This document shows, piece by piece, positions 59,290 to 64,000 of a stretch of DNA of 64,000 nucleotides. The translations under genes and the position numbers were made by a program. Source of the stretch: Incurvaria masculella (lineage: Eukaryota; Arthropoda; Insecta; Lepidoptera; Incurvariidae); NCBI GenBank assembly GCA_946894095.1, contig OX335647.2, forward strand, positions 13,782,001-13,846,000. Reading direction: 5' to 3'. Below the pieces are notes generated by a model, which saw only the letters and a list, made by a program, of their open reading frames with translations, did no database searches and was not told the DNA's origin. The stretch's first letter is position 1; each line of letters begins with the position of its first letter.

Positions 59290-60365
59290 GTTCAGATCTA
59301 AATAGGTTTTACCAAGTCGACCTGGTCGACATACATCTCTACTGATCGACATATAATCGATTAATTTTCTTAAAAAATCAGTTGTCTGATCTGAAGTGAA
59401 TATGGTACGCGTATTGTAGATTCGCAAATTGTCACCTAAGAAACTCTTTGATATTCACAAGGCTTACACCTGATCTTAATAAGAGTCAGTCTACTTGATC
59501 TCGCACATATGCTGTCAAAAAGAACGTACAATCGGCCAACTGGCCAGACTTGCCAGACAAATTCCAAGAAGACTTGATCCATACACGATAGTCGACAAGG
59601 TCTCATAAAAACCTAGTTTATCTGATCTGAACTAAACACAAGTTCAACCAATAGAATAATAGAAATATGCGATCTCAAAAGTCGATCGACTTAATCTCAG
59701 CCGGGGCCTGGTTTCAATAAATAGTAATCAATGTTTTATTTCATACGTAACTAGTCGAACAAGTCTCATAAAAGCTAGTTTATCTGATGTGAACTTAACA
59801 TAAGTTAAACAATCAAACAGTATATTCACCTAATTAAAATACCCGATCTTAATAAAAGTCAGCTAACCTGGTCTCAGCCATATTTTGATAAAAAATAACT
59901 TGCGACCGGCCAGTCGCCCTGATCTGAATGAATACCTAATAGTTTTGATCTCATACGCACCTAGTCGACCAAATCTCATGAAAATCCGGTTTACAAGAAC
60001 TGGACTTAACATGAGTTAAGCACTCATAAACTATATATACTTAACCAAAATACTCGATCTCAATAAAAGTCAGTCGACTTGATCTGAGCCTTTAAAAGAA
60101 AAAACATAAAAGAGATTAGCTGGCCTGATCTGCATGTATACAAACCTAGTCGACCAAGTCTCACAAAAATCCGTCACATCAGGTCGACGTGGATATCACA
60201 CAATTATATCAGATAAAACATATACATTAGAACCAGTCCGATATTTACGTATATAATAAAATACTTAAAACAAATAGAGATTGCTATGCACAGCTGCAGC
60301 TATGCACCTAGTCGACCATGTCTTATCAAAATCCAGTTGGCCTGATCTGAGGTGGATGTACACGC
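59290..60365 (+). repeat. Degenerate tandem array, units about 160-200 bp
   Basis: Recurring blocks CCTAGTCGACCAAGTCTCA (59588, 59752, 59949, 60146, 60307 approximately) alternate with CGATCTYAATAAAAGTCAG...CTTGATCTGAGCC (59477, 59671, 59845, 60054 approximately). Most units carry GTCGAC-type palindromes and GATCTGA. The units are clearly related but diverged, so the array is old. No coding capacity and no terminal inverted repeats. Confidence 0.7.
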
Positions 60366-62047
60366 GTATGGAGTATATATGGACACGACTGAAGTGCAGA
60401 CGAACGTACGAACCTGTCAACCGACAACCGGCCCGAATTACTCGTAGCTAACTGACCCGATCTCGTGGCCTTACATATTTATGCCCTAACAGGAGGCAAA
60501 TTAACCCGCCGAGTTTACAGCCAATTGAGTGATTAAATCTAACAATTTGTTGCATTTCTTATGAATGGTAAATTACAGTTCACTCGGTCGAATTTAACGT
60601 CACATTTAATAACTACCTTATCTGTTCACCCAGCGAGTTCATTCGCCATGGTAACCGCCCAGAGCTTAGTATATGTCAGGTCTACAAATATTTTTATGTA
60701 ATTCACAAAGATGTTGGCATGATATTAGCCCAAGATAACATGGACAATTTTCATTGCCGCTTTCATTTCTTTTTTTTTCATTTAATTTATTTAAACTTTT
60801 TGGTAGTTAAACCTACACTGAGTTACATCCACGGGGTGGAGTTTTTTTGCAAGAAAACCTACAGCTTTACGTAGAAAACCAACTATCTTTTACCCACCTC
60901 TTACGAAATTCACGGGAAAATACACAGCGGGACTACTTGTGTACTAGCCCACATCGCCTATAGTAATTAATTACCTTTTGCTTAAGCATTATCGACCTCA
61001 TGAATGATTAAAGGTTCTCATAAAAATCCAGGTTATTTTCTTACGCACGTATGGTATACCTAAACTACTAAACTTTTATTCAGCCTGATAGTTATACACA
61101 TAATACAAAATCAAAGAGTAAACTTGATTTTAAACATTTTAATAGAATAACAGAGCTCCCGAGCCGGCCTGAGTTTCACTCACATACACCGGCAGCTACA
61201 TACTTGATGTATACATGGTATTTGGAAACACGGTACATTCCTTCAAAGGGATCATTCTAGAGCTAATATGCAACAAATTTGGCCGTGAAATGGGGGTCTA
61301 AAATCAATATTTTTTGGGTTTTAAGTTTTTTTAAAAAGTGAAAAATTGATGATTGTAAAATAACTACGAATATTCTTCATGACGATTTTACTATGTTTCG
61401 TTTCAATTAACGTTAATGCCATTATTAGTTATATACGTACATACATTATTATTGGAAAGAGGTGGTAAATTGTAGTAAATATGATATTAAATCATTAAGC
61501 TTTTCAATTAACTTTTTTAGATCCAGCAAATGAGCCAACGAAACAGTTCGTTGGCAAAATGAAGGCACAAGCCGTCCGATGGCGGCTGTGCGGCGGCGGC
61601 GCGGAGAGAGGCAAGGCTGCGGGTCGGTGACCGGCGCGGCAACGGCAGCGGCGGCGGCGGCGGGCGGGGGAGCGGCGACCGAGGTCGCTAGCCCCAGAAA
61701 TTCGGAGGCGAACCTTTGTGGCGAAGCACCATTTGCTTCCTTCCGCGCTCCGCCAGGCAGGAAATACTCGTGTCAATGCTATTCTCATGTCTACGACAGA
61801 ACCGGATAAATGTGCTCTATTCTTGATAAAACTGCCTTACACTCAGAACTGTTGCATGTTCTTCTCAAGACAGACGTAACAAAGAGAATATAGAGTTAAT
61901 ACATGTTTTTCATGTAACTGGACATGGATAGCTTATACCAACTGACATAAAAGCCTAACCTTAGACAAAGGAAATTAGAGAACAGCTGCTGACGTTATAC
62001 TCCGTACAAAACTCGCTAAAAACTGCTTTTCTTCGAACTAGCTACTA

Positions 62048-62820
62048 TCACTACATAGTATAAAACAAAGTCGCTTTCTCTGTCCCTATATCCCCATGTT
62101 CGCTTAAATCTTTAAAACTACGCAACGGATTTTGATGCGGTTTTTTTTAATAGATAGAGTAATTAAAGAGGAAGGTTTATATGTATAATAACATTCATTA
62201 AATAATGGAGAAATACTGTTATTTTTGAGGTTTCCAATGTGATGTCATAAAAAAAGACGTGTGGCACTCGGGGACTGCCGCGGTAAAGCTATTGCATAGC
62301 ATTTTGTATCAACTTATGCCGGCCCGCCCCCGCCGCCGCTCCCGCCGCCGCCCCCGGCCCCGCTCCCCCTGGTGTGAAGTAACGCTACCGGCATCGCCCG
62401 TCGGAGTGGGGAGCGTGAGGTTTTTTTTCGTTACGGAATTTCTGGATTCGGTCCCCGCGCTCAAGGCCCTCGATAGAAGCTATGCAATAGCTTAAAAAAT
62501 CATTTTTCCGCTTACATTACAAACGCAGGCTGAACCCTACGAGATTTGTCAAATCACTACAGAGTATAAAACAAAGTCGCTTTCTCTGTCCCTATATCCC
62601 CATGTATGCTTAAATCTTTAAAACTAAGCAACAGATTTTGATGCGGTTTTTTTTAATAGATAGAGTGATTGAAGAGGAAGGCTTATATGTATAATAACAT
62701 GCTTTAAATAGTGGAGAAGTACTGTTATTTTTGAGGTTTCCAATGTGATGTCGTAAAAAAAATTTTTTTTTCCGCTTACATTGCAAACGCAGGCTGAACC
62801 CTACGAGATTTATCAAAATA
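62048..62820 (+). mobile_element. Helitron-like sequence, two head-to-tail partial copies
   Basis: TCACTACATAGTATAAAAC at 62048 recurs as TCACTACAGAGTATAAAAC at 62554, followed in both by AAAGTCGCTTTCTCTGTCCC, TTTTGATGCGGTTTTTTTTA and ACGCAGGCTGAACCCTACGA. The second copy lacks about 250 bases of GC-rich sequence present in the first (about 62,250-62,500). I recognise the block from lepidopteran non-autonomous Helitron-like repeats; no Rep/helicase coding is present. Confidence 0.6.
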
Positions 62821-63084
62821 ATGTATTAAGTATTGTACACATTGAAAGGGTCTACAGTAAACTCCGCGATGGTATATTTCTATCTCTTATGGATATCCCA
62901 CAATAACATTTTATTGTCATTTACTTTTTACGACAAATTATGGCTAATTTTCGAAGCGATTTTAACCAATACAGCATTAATCCTTATCCAATTAAATATC
63001 TTAATACATTGTTGATTTAATATAGATCTATATGGCCCATTACAGCATATGATTTAAATAAATATTTTCGAAGATATTACAGAT

Positions 63085-63193
63085 TTAAAAATTGCGGGAC
63101 GTAGCGTTTGCGGCGGTACCGGCCGGACAGGGCGGCGCGGGAGCCATTCAGATATATTTCATACCCGTGCGAAGCCGGAGCGGGCCGCTAGTA
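63085..63193 (+). mobile_element. Helitron-like 3' terminus
   Basis: CATACCCGTGCGAAGCCGGA followed by GCGGGCCGCTAG then TATATAATAA. GC-rich sequence ending in CTAG resembles the 3' end of lepidopteran Helitron-like elements (usual end CTRR before T). It probably closes the element begun at 62048. Confidence 0.55.
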
Positions 63194-63307
63194 TATAATA
63201 AACTAAGATGCATTTCAAATTCAAATCAATTCAAATTTTCAATTTACACTTAAAGGGCCTTTATTACTAAAGTGCCGATTATTTTCTACTGGTATTGATT
63301 GCAATCT

Positions 63308-64000
63308 GCCCGCGCTCGCCGCCTCGCCCGCGCTCTCGATCGAGCTGCAGGTGGACCTGTCGGACGCGCCGCAGCCGCTCAACCTCTCCAAGAAGTCGCC
63401 GTCTCCGGCGCCGACGCCGACGCCGACGTCGCCGCGGCAATACCTCCCTCCGCTGCTGGAGGCGTGAGGGCGGAGCGCGGGCGACTCGCGCGCTCCGCCG
63501 ACCTCCTATCCTCTAATTTAATGCATTAGTCTAATCGTTCGCAGATTGTTTTAATATATTGTATGTGATAATTGGTTTACGTTAGTATGTGCGCGCGTCG
63601 GCGCAGAGCCAGTGAGCGCGGCCGGCGGCCGAGGACGGAGAAGAGCGCAATAGACTGAGATAGCACTAAGTATAATTTATGCGAAGTGGCGCCGGTCGCT
63701 GTGTGTTTGTGTGTGTGTATGTATTGTATGTGGGCGTGCTCAGTCATTTGTTTGTTAATTAAGTGAGAGGTTGTCGAATTAAAATAAAATCAAACTTATT
63801 GAAATGTACAATATCTCTTTCATTTATCATTCCTTAACACCCTGTCATCATAAATCGATGAAATACTTAATATTGTGTGTTTTTAATAGTTTTTCTGAAA
63901 TCACAATTATGTTGCCACCTAGTATACTTACTATTTAGTCCTTCAGATACGCCCAGTAAAACTTTACTTCATCGATGAAAACAATAAGAAAATATACTGA
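63308..64000 (+). pseudogene. Second copy of the E75 3' end (last 53 codons, UTR, downstream)
   Basis: From 63308 to the window end the sequence matches 57498-58190 at a constant offset of 5810 with no difference that I can see over 693 bases. It includes the last 53 codons of E75 (stop at 63465-63467, PLNLSKK motif at 63375-63395), the 3' UTR, the AATAAA (63783-63788) and DNA beyond the poly(A) site. The copy begins mid-codon with no acceptor, start codon or target-site duplication. Because it extends past the cleavage site and carries no poly(A), it is not a retrocopy. It is either a fresh tandem duplication or an assembly artefact. Confidence 0.95.

Larger units (their letters stand above)
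57999..63307. other. Downstream intergenic DNA, repeat-rich
   Basis: No gene recognised. In order: AT-rich sequence, a foldback MITE (58562-58807), a degenerate tandem array (59290-60365), a diverged short-TIR element (about 60490-60660), an antisense SINE fragment (60705-60770), a small GC-rich patch (61,580-61,680), and Helitron-like sequence (62048-63193). It ends at the junction with the duplicated E75 3' end. Confidence 0.7.

Noticed and set aside
1..64000. CRISPR array, operons, rRNA genes
   Set aside because: The window is eukaryotic; no regularly spaced direct repeats with unique spacers, no ribosome-binding-site-led gene strings and no rRNA sequence were seen.

Overview
This is insect nuclear DNA, almost certainly from a moth or butterfly (Lepidoptera). 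The only gene I can identify with confidence is the ecdysone-induced nuclear receptor E75 (Eip75B, NR1D group), on the + strand. The evidence for the order is the close match of the E75 exons to the lepidopteran form, AT-rich introns around very GC-rich exons, and many lepidopteran-type interspersed repeats: tRNA-derived SINEs, TTAA-flanked MITEs, Helitron-like pieces and the repeat that begins AGGGTTCCGTACCC.

Layout. Positions 1-35,200 are mostly non-coding upstream DNA. They hold many short repeats, several small GC-rich islands, one plausible 140-residue ORF on the - strand (10825-11247) and one good ecdysone-response-element-like palindrome (20451-20463). A GC-rich promoter and leader at 35,260-36,684 precede the E75A first coding exon (36685-36865). 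The first zinc-finger exon is at 41137-41225. The second-finger exon is at 50903-51047. It is also the tail of a longer E75B first exon (50750-51047) that reads straight through the 3' splice site. A third start exon at 53898-53973 makes an E75D-type protein with no DNA-binding domain. All forms share the hinge exon (55441-55676) and the exon for the ligand-binding and F domains (56011-57657). A poly(A) signal lies at 57973-57978.

Predicted proteins are E75A 765 aa (744 aa if the second ATG is used), E75B 726 aa and E75D-type 652 aa. Splice phases agree for every join. E75A has both zinc fingers, E75B only the second and E75D-type neither, while all share the presumed heme-binding ligand-binding domain. 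From one locus the cell can therefore make a DNA-binding repressor and forms that act mainly by binding partners such as HR3. I did not find an E75C-type first exon.

Downstream, 58,000-63,300 is repeat-rich: a foldback MITE, a degenerate tandem array of about 160-200 bp units with GTCGAC cores, and Helitron-like sequence. At 63308 the window re-enters the last 53 codons of E75 and runs to its end as an apparently perfect copy of 57498-58190. This is either a very recent duplication or an assembly error, and it is the most checkable oddity here.
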